From Ensifer sp. MPMI2T (GTDB taxonomy: Bacteria > Pseudomonadota > Alphaproteobacteria > Rhizobiales > Rhizobiaceae): a stretch of 64,000 bases of DNA. The notes beneath the pieces were generated by a model that saw only the letters and a program-made list of their open reading frames with translations, did not search any database and was not told the origin of the DNA. The stretch spans positions 248,001-312,000 of the forward strand of contig NZ_SRXN01000002.1 in assembly GCF_004827385.1 (NCBI RefSeq), read 5' to 3'. The position numbers were made by a program, and so were the translations under genes. Below are positions 17,966 through 27,054 of this stretch, piece after piece (within the stretch, counting starts at the first letter, position 1; every line of letters begins with the position of its first letter).

Positions 17966-19675
17966 TCATCCGGCGAACAGATTGGTGGGCAGGCCGCGCT
18001 CGCCGGGTTTGCAGGCGAAGATGCCACCCGAAAGTGGGGCTTCGGCCAAGGTCGAGGCGGGCAGTCTCGTGCGGGCGCTGGTGATGAACAGGGTCGCGAG
18101 ATCGGCACCACCGAAGGCCACGCTGGTCGGGCGCGGGATGGGCAGGTCGATCGCGCGATCGAGCCGGCCGTCGGGCAGATAGCGGTTCACACGCCACCCG
18201 TCCCAGATGGCGCACCAGACACCGCCGTCGGCGTCGACGGCAAGGCCGTCAGGGCGGCCCTCGTCTTCCGGCACGGTCACGAAGACGCGGCGGTTCGAAA
18301 TGGCGCCCCCGCGTGCATCGAAGTCGTAGGCGTAGATCCTGCCCGGGAGGGTATCGACAAAATAGAACGTTCCGCCGTCGGGACTCCAGGCGAGCCCATT
18401 GGCGACCGTGAAGCCACTATCGGCGCGGACTACCTCGCCCGCACCTGTCAGGCGGTAAAGGCTGCCGCTCGGGCGGCTCACGTCGAGCCGCATCGAGCCG
18501 ACCCAAAGGCGGCCGCCCGGATCGACCTTGGCATCGTTCAGACGGTTTTCCGGCAGGCCCGGCTCCGGGTCTGCGAAGGCGGTGAAGAGACCGCGATCGA
18601 AATCGAAGCGCTCGACTCCGTCCTGCGATACCACGAGCAATCCAGTTTCACGTGTCGGCAGGACCGCACTGACGAGCTTGGAGACATTGCAGATCTCGTT
18701 CTTGCCGGTGAGCGGGTCGAAGCGATGGATTGCAGGGTGCAGGATATCGACCCAATAGAGCCGCTTTTCACTCTCGACCCATACCGGCGCTTCGCCGAGC
18801 TGCGCGCCCCACGGCAATGCACAATGGACGTCGCTCAGGCCGCCTGCCCGCACACGCGGTCGCGGACCGGAACTGATCGCCACAGCGCCGACCGAGCCAG
18901 TGATGCGCCGCGCGGCCGCCATCAGCTCGCGGCCAACCGGATGGATGGCGGAAGTGTCAAGGCGGGACGCTGGCCCGAGCACCACGAGCGCACCAAGTGG
19001 AACGCCGTCACGTCCGGCGATCGGCGCGGCGACCGAATTGACGCCCGCCAAGTGCTCCTCGTAGGAAACGGCATAGCCGCGGGCGCGCGTCAGGAGCAGA
19101 TCGGCCTCCAGCGTATGCGGGTCGGTGATCGTTTGCGGCGTAAAGCGATCGTAGACGATCTGGCCGGTCAAAGCGCGGGCGAAGGAGGGTTCCTGGAAGG
19201 CGAGCAGAGCCTTGCCGGCGGCGGTGCAGTGTATCGGTACGCGGCGGCCGACGTCTATCAACACGCCGAGCCCGTCGCTCGACCGCTCTTCCAGATAGAC
19301 GACACGTTGACCGTCCAGCCGGCAAAGCGCCACTGTCTCGCCGAGTTCGACCGAGAGGCGCTCGAGCTCCGGGATGGCAGCGCTCACGAGATCGAATTTG
19401 TCCCAGACCCGATGTGACAGCTCGAGAAAGCGATGGCCGAGCAGATAGGCGCCGCTTGCTTCGTCCTGGCGGACCAGGCGGTAGACCATCAGCGTCTTGA
19501 GCATGCGAGCCAGCGTGGGCTTTGGTACGCCGCTCAGCTTCTGCAAGTCGGCGAAGCGCAGTGGCTTCGCCGATTCTGCGACGAGGTCGAGGAGAGCGAG
19601 GCCCTTGGCAAGCGCTGCCGCGCCGGCGGGGGCTCCACGATCTTCGAGCCCGCCTACACCTGCCTTCTCTTCCAT
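17966..19675 (-). CDS. IclR-family regulator fused to SMP-30/gluconolactonase domain
   Basis: 569-aa fusion. The N-terminal winged helix is at about residues 15-75 (ALLDLVAESAKPLRFADLQKLSGVPKPTLARML). An IclR effector domain follows to about residue 260 (IHCTAAGKALLAF is the family hallmark). Residues about 285-560 are a six-bladed SMP-30/regucalcin beta-propeller with likely metal ligands in GEAPVW (Glu), VANGLAWSPDG (Asn) and RPDGLAVDADG (Asp). Such propellers hydrolyse aldonolactones, so the protein may both regulate and catalyse. The start is the ATG at 19675, inside the end of the upstream gene; the open frame extends to 19768, but those residues are arginine/histidine-rich and not family-like. 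It probably controls this cluster. Confidence 0.88.
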   Translation of the reverse strand: MEEKAGVGGLEDRGAPAGAAALAKGLALLDLVAESAKPLRFADLQKLSGVPKPTLARMLKTLMVYRLVRQDEASGAYLLGHRFLELSHRVWDKFDLVSAAIPELERLSVELGETVALCRLDGQRVVYLEERSSDGLGVLIDVGRRVPIHCTAAGKALLAFQEPSFARALTGQIVYDRFTPQTITDPHTLEADLLLTRARGYAVSYEEHLAGVNSVAAPIAGRDGVPLGALVVLGPASRLDTSAIHPVGRELMAAARRITGSVGAVAISSGPRPRVRAGGLSDVHCALPWGAQLGEAPVWVESEKRLYWVDILHPAIHRFDPLTGKNEICNVSKLVSAVLPTRETGLLVVSQDGVERFDFDRGLFTAFADPEPGLPENRLNDAKVDPGGRLWVGSMRLDVSRPSGSLYRLTGAGEVVRADSGFTVANGLAWSPDGGTFYFVDTLPGRIYAYDFDARGGAISNRRVFVTVPEDEGRPDGLAVDADGGVWCAIWDGWRVNRYLPDGRLDRAIDLPIPRPTSVAFGGADLATLFITSARTRLPASTLAEAPLSGGIFACKPGERGLPTNLFAG

Positions 19676-20634
19676 GCCTCTACTGCCTCGTCTAGCATGC
19701 GCATGATCGGCCATTCCGGCTCGAAGCCCAGCGTTTCGCGCATGCGCTGGTTGGACGTGTGATACCACACACCGGCGCCGGGAAGATCAACAGTCACAAG
19801 CGGCAGCCCGGTCCTATCGGCCATTACGGGCAGGATGTCTGCGAAGTCAACAGGATCGGTTGCCCCCAGATTGAAGACGCCGCCGGCCGCTTTCGGATGG
19901 GTGAGTGCGATGAGCACGCCGCGCGACATGTCGCGAGTGTCGGTGATGTGCATCCGGAACGGCCGGCCGTTTTCGTTGCGGGTGAGAACGAGCGCCGCCT
20001 GCCCGGAATCGGCCGCTCTCAGGAGGTCAGCCGCGGCTCGATTGCCGAAGCCTTCCTGCTGCTGGATTTTTGGACGCAGGAAGAAGCGCGGACCGGAGAA
20101 AAAGCTGTTCGGGTCGAGCAACTCGCCGGCGTTCTGCGTGTGCGAGAAACGCAGGATCACCGTCTCCATCGCCGATGCACGGCCCTGGAATTTCACCAGC
20201 TCCTCGCCAATAAGCTTGGTCATGCCGTAGGGCGAGAGCGGCTTCGTCGGGTGGTCCTCGGTGATTGGCTGGAACTCCGGCTTGTTTTCCGGATAGACCT
20301 CGCCCGAACTTGCGAAGACGAAGCGACCGACCTTCGCGGCGGCCGCTGCCTCGAGCACGATCCGCGTTCCCTCGACATTGGCCCGGAAGAGCTTGTCACG
20401 ATCACCTGCAAGCCACGACATGAAGGCACCGAGATGGAGGACGGCATCGATACCCTCGCAGGCGCGGCTTGCCGCCTCCCGGTCATCGAAGGCGCCGACG
20501 ACCTCCTCGAAGGCCGCGTCTTCCAGGCCGGCCGAGCGCAGGTCGAAGCCTCGCACCTGGCGTCCCGAAGCGAGCAATTGCCGAGCGACAAAGGAGCCGA
20601 CCCTGCCGGCGGAACCGGTTACAAGCACCTTCAT
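19654..20634 (-). CDS. NAD-dependent epimerase/dehydratase family protein
   Basis: Extended SDR of 326 aa. The Rossmann motif is GSAGRVGSF at the N-terminus. FASSGEVY holds the active-site Ser and SPYGMTK the Tyr-x3-Lys pair. It is co-directional with the ABC transporter (1 bp after its ATPase gene) and overlaps the IclR/SMP-30 start. By context it may be a sugar or uronate dehydrogenase that makes the lactone hydrolysed by the SMP-30 domain. An epimerase role cannot be excluded. Confidence 0.85.
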   Translation of the reverse strand: MKVLVTGSAGRVGSFVARQLLASGRQVRGFDLRSAGLEDAAFEEVVGAFDDREAASRACEGIDAVLHLGAFMSWLAGDRDKLFRANVEGTRIVLEAAAAAKVGRFVFASSGEVYPENKPEFQPITEDHPTKPLSPYGMTKLIGEELVKFQGRASAMETVILRFSHTQNAGELLDPNSFFSGPRFFLRPKIQQQEGFGNRAAADLLRAADSGQAALVLTRNENGRPFRMHITDTRDMSRGVLIALTHPKAAGGVFNLGATDPVDFADILPVMADRTGLPLVTVDLPGAGVWYHTSNQRMRETLGFEPEWPIMRMLDEAVEAWKRRQV

Positions 20635-20635
20635 G

Positions 20636-21724
20636 TCAGTTCATCGCCTTTTCGGTCTTTGCGTCGAAGAGATGGATCTCGGAGGCGTCGAAGGAGAGCA
20701 AAAGCTCTCCCCCCTCGCGGATGGGGCCGGCATGCGCGATGCGGGCGATCAGTCCCTTGCCGCGTTCTTCATCCCGCGAAGTCGCGCTGTGGGCATGCTC
20801 TCCGGGCTCGAAGTAGACATATTTCTCCGATCCCAGGCTCTCGACCAGTGTCGGCTTCACGGTGAATGTGACGTTGCCCTGTCCGAGCGCGAGGTGTTCG
20901 GGCCGGATGCCGACGATGACTTCTCCGTCGCGGCTTCCAGCGGGCGCGTCGAAGGTCTGGCCAAAGAGAGTGAGCCTGCCGCCCTCCACGCTGGCACGCA
21001 GGAAGTTCATGCCCGGCGAGCCGATGAAGCCGGCGACAAAGAGGTTGGCTGGTCTCGCAAACAACGTATCGGGATCGGCGATCTGCTGAATGATGCCGTC
21101 GCGCATGATGACGACGCGGTCGGCCATGGTCATCGCCTCGATCTGGTCATGGGTGACGTAGACCGTGGTGACGCCGATGCGCTTGTGCAGCGCGCTGATC
21201 TCGGCACGGGTATGGACACGCAGCTTGGCGTCAAGGTTGGAAAGCGGCTCGTCCATCAGGAAGGCGCGCGGTTCGCGCACGATGGCGCGGCCGAGCGCCA
21301 CACGCTGGCGCTGCCCGCCCGACAGCGCCTTGGGTCGTCTGTCGAGCAGATGGTCGACCGCCAGGATCTTCGCCACCTCGCGAACCCGCTTGTCGATCTC
21401 CGCCTTCGGGGTGCCGCGCATCTTCAGGCCGAAACCGATGTTCTGCCCGACCGTCAGGTGCGGATAAAGCGCATAGTTCTGGAAGACCATGGCAATGTCG
21501 CGATCACCCGGCGCGAGATCGGTGACGTCCCTGTCGCCGATCAGGATCTTGCCGCCGCTTGCCGGTTCAAGCCCGGCAAGGATTTTCAGCATCGTCGACT
21601 TGCCGCAGCCTGAGGGGCCGACAAGGACCACGAACTCACCATCCGCGATCTCGAGCGAGAACTCCTTGAGGACGTTGAGCGCGCCGTAATTTTTGTAGAC
21701 GTTTTGAATGCTTATGCCGGCCAT
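20636..21724 (-). CDS. sugar ABC transporter ATP-binding protein (UgpC/MalK-like)
   Basis: Cytoplasmic ATPase of a carbohydrate importer (362 aa from the ATG at 21724; the frame is open 10 codons further). It has Walker A GPSGCGKST, Q-loop VFQNYALYPHLTV, signature LSGGQRQRVALGRA, Walker B AFLMDEPLSNLDA and the H-loop VTHD. A C-terminal OB-like TOBE domain (VIVGIRPEHLALG) completes the CUT1 type. The ATG overlaps the region just after the upstream permease stop, as expected for a single transcript. Confidence 0.93.
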   Translation of the reverse strand: MAGISIQNVYKNYGALNVLKEFSLEIADGEFVVLVGPSGCGKSTMLKILAGLEPASGGKILIGDRDVTDLAPGDRDIAMVFQNYALYPHLTVGQNIGFGLKMRGTPKAEIDKRVREVAKILAVDHLLDRRPKALSGGQRQRVALGRAIVREPRAFLMDEPLSNLDAKLRVHTRAEISALHKRIGVTTVYVTHDQIEAMTMADRVVIMRDGIIQQIADPDTLFARPANLFVAGFIGSPGMNFLRASVEGGRLTLFGQTFDAPAGSRDGEVIVGIRPEHLALGQGNVTFTVKPTLVESLGSEKYVYFEPGEHAHSATSRDEERGKGLIARIAHAGPIREGGELLLSFDASEIHLFDAKTEKAMN

Positions 21725-21725
21725 T

Positions 21726-22556
21726 TCACTTCTCCGCGCCGGCAGTGAGGCCACCGACCAAATAACGTTCGAGGAACAGGTAGATGAGGAGGATCGGGAG
21801 CGCGATGAACGCGGCAGCAGCCGAGATCTCGTTCCAGTCGGTGACGTACTCGCCCTTCATCGTCGTAATGCCGAGATTGGCCGTCCAACTGCCCTGTGCG
21901 TTGGTGAGAAAGGTACGGGCATAGGCATAGTCCGCCCAGGAGAGCACGAAGGCATAGAGAGCCGTCGCCGCGAGTCCCGGGGTTGCGACCGGCAGCACGA
22001 CCCGGAACATGGCGCCGAGCGGAGAGCAGCCATCGACCATCGCGGCCTGCTCGAGCTCGCGCGGGATCGTGTCGAAATAGCCCTTCAGCATCCAGGTGGT
22101 GAAGGGGATGATCAGCGTCGCATGGGCGAGCACCAGCGACCAGAGGCTGCCGATCAGCCCGATCGAGCGGAAGATGCCGAAGAGCGGGATGACCAGCAGC
22201 GTTGCTGGCAGCATCTTGGCCGTAAGGATGAACAGGCCGAGCGACCGCCCGCCTCTCAGGCTGAAACGCGAGAGGCTGTAGCCGGCGAGGACCGAAACGA
22301 TCATCGACAGGCCGACCGAACCGATCGCAGCAAGGGCCGAGTTCCACAGCCACAGCAGGATTGGCCGCTCGGATGCCACCTTGGTAAAGGTGCTCCACTG
22401 CGGCTCGGCCGGCCAGAAGGACGGCGGCAGCTGACGGATCTCGGCCAGCGTCGAGAGCGCGGTGACGAACAGCCAGTAGATCGGAAAGAGCAGGATGCCA
22501 CAGACGACCGTAAGACCGGCATAGAGCGCGAAGGATTGAAAACGAGTGCGTTCCAT
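21726..22556 (-). CDS. sugar ABC transporter permease, MalG type
   Basis: Inner-membrane permease (276 aa) with six predicted helices. It carries the CUT1 EAA loop (EQAAMVDGCSPLGAMFRVVLP), which docks with the ATPase. It lies 12 bp after the partner permease and 1 bp before the ATPase gene. Its TGGLTAGAEK end is typical of this group. The substrate is inferred to be a sugar or sugar acid from the enzymes around it. Confidence 0.93.
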   Translation of the reverse strand: MERTRFQSFALYAGLTVVCGILLFPIYWLFVTALSTLAEIRQLPPSFWPAEPQWSTFTKVASERPILLWLWNSALAAIGSVGLSMIVSVLAGYSLSRFSLRGGRSLGLFILTAKMLPATLLVIPLFGIFRSIGLIGSLWSLVLAHATLIIPFTTWMLKGYFDTIPRELEQAAMVDGCSPLGAMFRVVLPVATPGLAATALYAFVLSWADYAYARTFLTNAQGSWTANLGITTMKGEYVTDWNEISAAAAFIALPILLIYLFLERYLVGGLTAGAEK

Positions 22557-22568
22557 TGCTTGGATTCC

Positions 22569-23474
22569 CTAGTACATCGCCTGGGACTTGCGGCCGAGCA
22601 TCAGGAGGCTGGCGATCACGCACAGGACGAGCGTCACGATGCCGATCGCGGAGGCGTAACCCATGTTGAAGAAGCCGAAAGCCTGATCGTAGGTCATGAT
22701 GGACAGCGTCTGGGTCGCTTTCAGCGGTCCGCCGTCGGTCAGCACCTTGATGATCGAGAAATCGCGGAACACCCAAAGCATGACGAGCACCAACGTCACG
22801 CCGAGCACGGGCATAAGGACGGGGATCGTGATGTACCAGAAGCGCTGCAGCGCACTGGCACCATCGACCTTGGCGGCGTTGTAGAAGTCTTCCGGGATGG
22901 ACTGCAGCCCCGCAAGCGTCATGATCGAAACAAAGGGATAGCCCTTCCAGATCATGGTTATTGCCACCACCCAAAAGGCGGCGGTCGGCTCGGAGAACCA
23001 ATTGATCATCTGGCTCGTGACACCGAGCTTTATAAAGAGCCAGTTCATCAGACCGAAGGAAGAATCGAAAATCCAGGCGAAGATGACGACCGCAATCACC
23101 TCGGGAACGGCCCAGGGCAGGGCAACGAAAAGCCGCGCCAGCGTCCGCCCTTTGAAGCGGTTGTTAACGAGGAGCGCCGTGCCGAGGCCCACGGCAAAGC
23201 AAGCAGCACTGACGACCACCACAAGTTTGATCGTCACCCAGCAGGCGTTCCAGAAATCCGGCGAGCTGAAAAGCTTGCGGTAGTTGTCGAGCGTGAACGG
23301 CTTGCGCGGCGCGTTGAGCGTGGCCATGCCGATCTTTTGAAACGAAAGGTCAAGCGAAACGAAAAGCGGATAGACGATGATCAGCGCCACCAGCGCGATG
23401 GCCGGCAGCAGCAGCAGATAGCCCAGCCAGTGCCGTCGGCTCGGGCGTGCCAAATCGAGGAAGCGTCGGCTCAT
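22569..23474 (-). CDS. sugar ABC transporter permease, MalF type
   Basis: Inner-membrane permease (301 aa), start chosen at MSRRFLDLARPSRR (23474), where an arginine-rich N-terminus precedes the first helix. The EAA motif reads YNAAKVDGASALQRFWYITIP. It is the first permease after the binding-protein gene, separated by 95 bp. The second permease follows 12 bp downstream. Confidence 0.92.
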   Translation of the reverse strand: MSRRFLDLARPSRRHWLGYLLLLPAIALVALIIVYPLFVSLDLSFQKIGMATLNAPRKPFTLDNYRKLFSSPDFWNACWVTIKLVVVVSAACFAVGLGTALLVNNRFKGRTLARLFVALPWAVPEVIAVVIFAWIFDSSFGLMNWLFIKLGVTSQMINWFSEPTAAFWVVAITMIWKGYPFVSIMTLAGLQSIPEDFYNAAKVDGASALQRFWYITIPVLMPVLGVTLVLVMLWVFRDFSIIKVLTDGGPLKATQTLSIMTYDQAFGFFNMGYASAIGIVTLVLCVIASLLMLGRKSQAMY

Positions 23475-23569
23475 GGCTTTGCCTTTTAAATTTGCAAGGG
23501 CGGGCGCTCCCATCCGAGCGCCCGGAGTTCTTCATTGGCGAGAGGCGGCGGCCACGTGCGGACAAAGCC

Positions 23570-24835
23570 CTATTGAAGTGCCGCCGCCTTCTCCTGCATC
23601 GTCTTGGCGACGGCGGCGGGATCAAGATCCTCGATGATCATCCGCTGCGCCTCCTCCTGGATCATTTTCGAGAATTCGTTGAACTGAACCTCGAGGCCGA
23701 CCGGAATGCGGTCGATCTTGTGCTCGGCCGCCGCCTTTTGCGATTCCACCATCAGGTCGAAATGCGGGATCTGCGCCTTGGCTTCGGTCAGGTCCGCGCG
23801 CGGGCTCGGAGGCGTGGATGCGGCGAGCGTCGCAAAGCTTGTCTGGAATTTGTCCGAGGTGGCGATCGCGATGAAGTCCCAGACCAGTTGCTTCTTCTCG
23901 TCCGAGATCTCGCTCGGCATCGCCAGAACGTTCGACGAGCCGCCGAGCGGCGGGTCGAAGGGTACGCTTGCGAGCTTCAATTTGTCCTTGGCCGCCCCCT
24001 GCTGCATGATCGAATAGATCCACGGACCGTCGACCTTCAGCGCGATCTTGCCATCGGCGAAAAGCTTGCGCACCTCGCCCGCCGAAAGGTCGCGCGGCGT
24101 GAGGTTTTCCTTGACGATCGTCTTCCAACGCGTCAGGCCTTCGACCATCTCGGGCGTATCGATCGTTACCTCGCCTTCGGCATTCGTGAAGCGTGCACCG
24201 ACATCGAACAGATAGCTCGCCATTTCCGCGATGTATTGGCCGCCGCCGCCCTTGGTTTCGTGCCCGGTTCCGAACTGGTCGACAATGCCGTCGCCGTTCA
24301 GATCCTTCGTCGTCGCTTTGGCGGCTGCGAGGAACTCCGCATAGGTCTTGGGAACGGCGACACCTGCTTGCTTCAGGATCTCCTCGTTGTAGCCGAAGAT
24401 CGTCCCGTAATAGAGCATCATGATGCAGACGGTCGTGTCCTGGAACTTGCAGGTCTCCTGACCGCTCCAGCCGTCGAGATTGAGCCCCGCCTTTTCGACC
24501 CAGGGGCCAAGATCCTCCAGCCAGCCGTTATTGGCGAAGGCTTGGAACTCGAACGAGGCCAGATGCACGATGTCCGGCGGCGTGCCGCCGGCAAACAGCG
24601 TCGTCATGGTGTCGGCATAGGCGCTGCGTTCGACCTTGGTCCATTCGATGGTGCTGCCGGGATGCTTTGCTTCCCACTCCTTGATCACCGAGGCCCACCA
24701 GTCGCCGACGCCCTTCTCGTCCTTCTGCCAGGAGACGAATTTCAGCACTTCCGCGCTGGCCGCGGTGGGCAGGGCGGCGCCGACGAGCATCGCGGCAACC
24801 GCAGACGCGGCGATCCGTTTTCCTATGGTTTTCAT
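23570..24835 (-). CDS. sugar ABC transporter substrate-binding protein (family 1)
   Basis: Periplasmic solute-binding protein (421 aa). A signal peptide is visible (MKTIGKRIAASAVAAMLVG...TAASA, cleavage near residue 28). The start at 24835 has an excellent ribosome site (GGAGGAG). The longer open frame to 25567 is a shadow of the overlapping dehydratase gene. The mature protein has the family-1 pattern of a bilobed maltose-binding-like protein. Downstream come the two permeases and the ATPase. Its ligand is not readable from sequence. Confidence 0.92.
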   Translation of the reverse strand: MKTIGKRIAASAVAAMLVGAALPTAASAEVLKFVSWQKDEKGVGDWWASVIKEWEAKHPGSTIEWTKVERSAYADTMTTLFAGGTPPDIVHLASFEFQAFANNGWLEDLGPWVEKAGLNLDGWSGQETCKFQDTTVCIMMLYYGTIFGYNEEILKQAGVAVPKTYAEFLAAAKATTKDLNGDGIVDQFGTGHETKGGGGQYIAEMASYLFDVGARFTNAEGEVTIDTPEMVEGLTRWKTIVKENLTPRDLSAGEVRKLFADGKIALKVDGPWIYSIMQQGAAKDKLKLASVPFDPPLGGSSNVLAMPSEISDEKKQLVWDFIAIATSDKFQTSFATLAASTPPSPRADLTEAKAQIPHFDLMVESQKAAAEHKIDRIPVGLEVQFNEFSKMIQEEAQRMIIEDLDPAAVAKTMQEKAAALQ

Positions 24836-24866
24836 GTTCTCCTCCACTCCTCCGCAAATTATCCAT

Positions 24867-26036
24867 TCAGTGCTTCTTGAGCAGTCCGAGAGCCTCCCTG
24901 GACGGCTCGACGCCGAGGCCGGGTCCTGTGGGCAGGACGTACTCGCCCGCGGCGCAATCCATGTCGCCGTCGAGAAGCCGGCGGTTGGGTTCGAAAATCG
25001 AATGCTGGAACTCGTGGCAGTCGACATTGGCCAGCGCCGCACTCGCCTGCAGGCTTCCCGCAAGGAAAATGCCGGAGCCGATCGTTGCATGCGGGATGAT
25101 CTTGATGTGGTGGGCGTGGGCATATGCGCCGATGCGCATGAATTGTGTGATGCCCTTGTGTCCCATTTCCGGCTGCACGATCGCAACCGCATTGCGGGCG
25201 ACACGCAGCACCATGTCGTAGACGGTGCGCCATTCCTCCCCGACAGCGATCGCCGTCGACACGCCGGCCGCCACCCGCGCCAAGCCGTCGACATCCTCGG
25301 TGCGCACAGGTGCCTCGGCAAACCACAGCCCATGCGGCTCCATCGCCTTGATAAGCGCGATCGCCTCGCTTGCGGTTTGCGTCCAATGCATGTCGCAAGC
25401 GATGCGCGCCTCGGGACCCAGCCTTTCGCGCAATGTTTCGATCTCCTTCGCGACGCCGTCGTCGGCAACGGAAGAGGCAAATTTGAAGGATGAGAAGCCC
25501 TTGGCTTGCCAGTGCGCGGCGAGCTCGGCGCGCTTGGCGCGCGTGTCCTCGGGCAAGCCGGAGACATAGGCGGCTATTCGGTCGCGGCGCTGCCCGCCAA
25601 GCAGCTTGCAGATGGGCAGACCGGCGAGCTTGCCGGCGAGGTCCCACAATGCGATGTCGATTGCGGCCAGCGCGTCGAGGTAGAAACCGCCGGTGTAGCC
25701 CCGCACGCGCATCAGGTCGTAGAGATCGTCGTGCACCGCCGAGGCATCAAAGGGATCGCGACCGATGGTGAAATCGGCCAGAAGATCGTCGATGATCTCC
25801 ATTGTGGCCGCGGGAGCAGCCAGTCCGTAGGTCTCGCCCCAGCCAACCGCGCCGTTCGTTGTCTCGATCCGGACGAGCACGCTGCGATCGAAGGTCGGAT
25901 AGACCGTGCGATTGCCCTTGCGCACCAGATAACCGCGCGGGCTCGGCTCCTCGCCCGGACGCGGCTTCCCGAGATAGGGCCTCTCGCGCGGCAGGGTCAG
26001 TGTGAATGTCTCGATCTTCCTGACGCGGTCACTCAT
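24867..26036 (-). CDS. mandelate racemase/muconate lactonizing enzyme family protein, probable sugar-acid dehydratase
   Basis: Enolase-superfamily enzyme (389 aa; start ATG 26036). The metal ligands are clear in the barrel: Asp in IACDMHW, Glu in WFAEAPV, Glu in VGEEWR. The catalytic His sits in IIPHATIGSG. The usual Lys-x-Lys reads KFA, so the second Lys is absent, and the Asp of the His-Asp dyad region reads QPEMGHKG. Acid-sugar dehydratases of this family make 2-keto-3-deoxy sugar acids. That fits the dgoK kinase and DHDPS-family partner next to it. It overlaps the end of the upstream gene by 8 bp. Confidence 0.9.
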   Translation of the reverse strand: MSDRVRKIETFTLTLPRERPYLGKPRPGEEPSPRGYLVRKGNRTVYPTFDRSVLVRIETTNGAVGWGETYGLAAPAATMEIIDDLLADFTIGRDPFDASAVHDDLYDLMRVRGYTGGFYLDALAAIDIALWDLAGKLAGLPICKLLGGQRRDRIAAYVSGLPEDTRAKRAELAAHWQAKGFSSFKFASSVADDGVAKEIETLRERLGPEARIACDMHWTQTASEAIALIKAMEPHGLWFAEAPVRTEDVDGLARVAAGVSTAIAVGEEWRTVYDMVLRVARNAVAIVQPEMGHKGITQFMRIGAYAHAHHIKIIPHATIGSGIFLAGSLQASAALANVDCHEFQHSIFEPNRRLLDGDMDCAAGEYVLPTGPGLGVEPSREALGLLKKH

Positions 26037-26955
26037 GCGCCAACCCCCCTGCGATCGGTGCCGATACCAGAGATTGTAGCCCACATTCGGCAAAGCAGCT
26101 TTCGATGTCCTGCACCGCCAGTGCATCGAGCTCGGGCGTGGGCGCGCGCACGGCGCGATTGTCCAAGACGCCGCGGAGCCCGAGCACATGCTTGGTGAGA
26201 CGCATGCGGTAGACGGCCTGCAAAACCAACAAAGGCAACGATTTAACGTAGAGCGCCCTCGCTTCGCTTCTACGTCCGGCGCGGTAATCCCTGTCGAGGG
26301 CAACATGCAGATCGGCTATCTCGAGCGCCGGCATCGCGGCGCATGCTCCGCGATCGTACTCGTCGAGGATGTAGCGGGCGCCGCCGCCGCCGATCACACC
26401 CAGCAGATGTTCGGGCGCTTCGGCGAGGATCGCCGTGATTGCCGGGCCTGCGGGCAGCGTCTCCTCTTTCACGTATTGGACCGCTGGGACCTGACGGACG
26501 ACCTCCAGCACCGCCTCAGGCGAAAGATCGGAGCCGCGCGGCGCAGGCGCATTTTGAAGAATGATTTCGGCGCCCGGCAACTCGGCCGCCACTGCGGCGA
26601 GGAAGGAAGCCACGGCGCCCGCGCCCGCGCCGATCGACTTCGGCGGCTGCACCATCAGGCGCGTGACCCCTAGGGCAAGCGCCTGCCTGCCGTAATTGAC
26701 GACCTCTTCCAGGCTCGGCGCGCTCGCACCCGCCACGATCGGCACGCGACCGCCGACCTCAGCGACAACGAGTTCAAGCAATGCTGCACGCTCGTCGACG
26801 CTCAGCGTCTCCACTTCGCTGGCAAATCCGGGGAATACGACTCCGTCGACCCCGGCATCGAGCGCGAAGCGGACGACCCGACGCATCGCGTCGATATCGA
26901 CGCAAGCATCCGCAAACGGCGTCGGAAGCACTGGAAGTATTCCCGTCAAAATCAT
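26029..26955 (-). CDS. dihydrodipicolinate synthase family protein (aldolase/dehydratase of keto-deoxy sugar acids)
   Basis: TIM-barrel class I enzyme of 308 aa (ATG at 26955; the frame is open to 27024). The Schiff-base Lys is in VQYVKEET and the GGGGARYILDEYDRGA region is family-typical. The Tyr of the usual Y-N-x-P motif is replaced (LQNAPAPRGSDLS). The same change is seen in keto-deoxy sugar-acid dehydratases rather than true DapA. By context it acts on the product of the MR/MLE dehydratase. It could be an aldolase or a dehydratase. It is the first gene of the leftward operon. Confidence 0.85.
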   Translation of the reverse strand: MILTGILPVLPTPFADACVDIDAMRRVVRFALDAGVDGVVFPGFASEVETLSVDERAALLELVVAEVGGRVPIVAGASAPSLEEVVNYGRQALALGVTRLMVQPPKSIGAGAGAVASFLAAVAAELPGAEIILQNAPAPRGSDLSPEAVLEVVRQVPAVQYVKEETLPAGPAITAILAEAPEHLLGVIGGGGARYILDEYDRGACAAMPALEIADLHVALDRDYRAGRRSEARALYVKSLPLLVLQAVYRMRLTKHVLGLRGVLDNRAVRAPTPELDALAVQDIESCFAECGLQSLVSAPIAGGLAHE

Positions 26956-26958
26956 CGT

Positions 26959-26998
26959 TGGTCCATATAATGAGACTAATGTTTTATGTTGTGGACCA
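26959..26998. promoter_or_regulatory. inverted repeat in the dgoK/DHDPS divergent region, possible operator
   Basis: TGGTCCA (26959-26965) and TGGACCA (26992-26998) form a perfect spaced inverted repeat in the 99-bp divergent region, just upstream of the leftward ATG. This is a plausible binding site for the cluster's IclR-type regulator. The assignment is inference. Confidence 0.4.
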
Positions 26999-27054
26999 TA
27001 AGTGAGAATGGTAGGTGATGTCAATCACGCACCGCGATGTGAAGGAGACCTGAT

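Noticed and set aside
17027..19417. 796-aa plus-strand open frame
   Set aside because: Shadow of the SDR and IclR/SMP-30 genes; long antisense frames are common in GC-rich DNA and this one has no ribosome site or family motif.
21708..23489. 593-aa plus-strand open frame over the permeases
   Set aside because: Highly charged antisense translation (Asp/Glu/His/Arg) of two membrane proteins; not a real gene.
23570..25567. Extended 665-aa reading of the sugar-binding protein
   Set aside because: The first 240 residues are Ser/Arg/Pro-rich shadow of the dehydratase gene; the signal peptide and ribosome site set the start at 24835.
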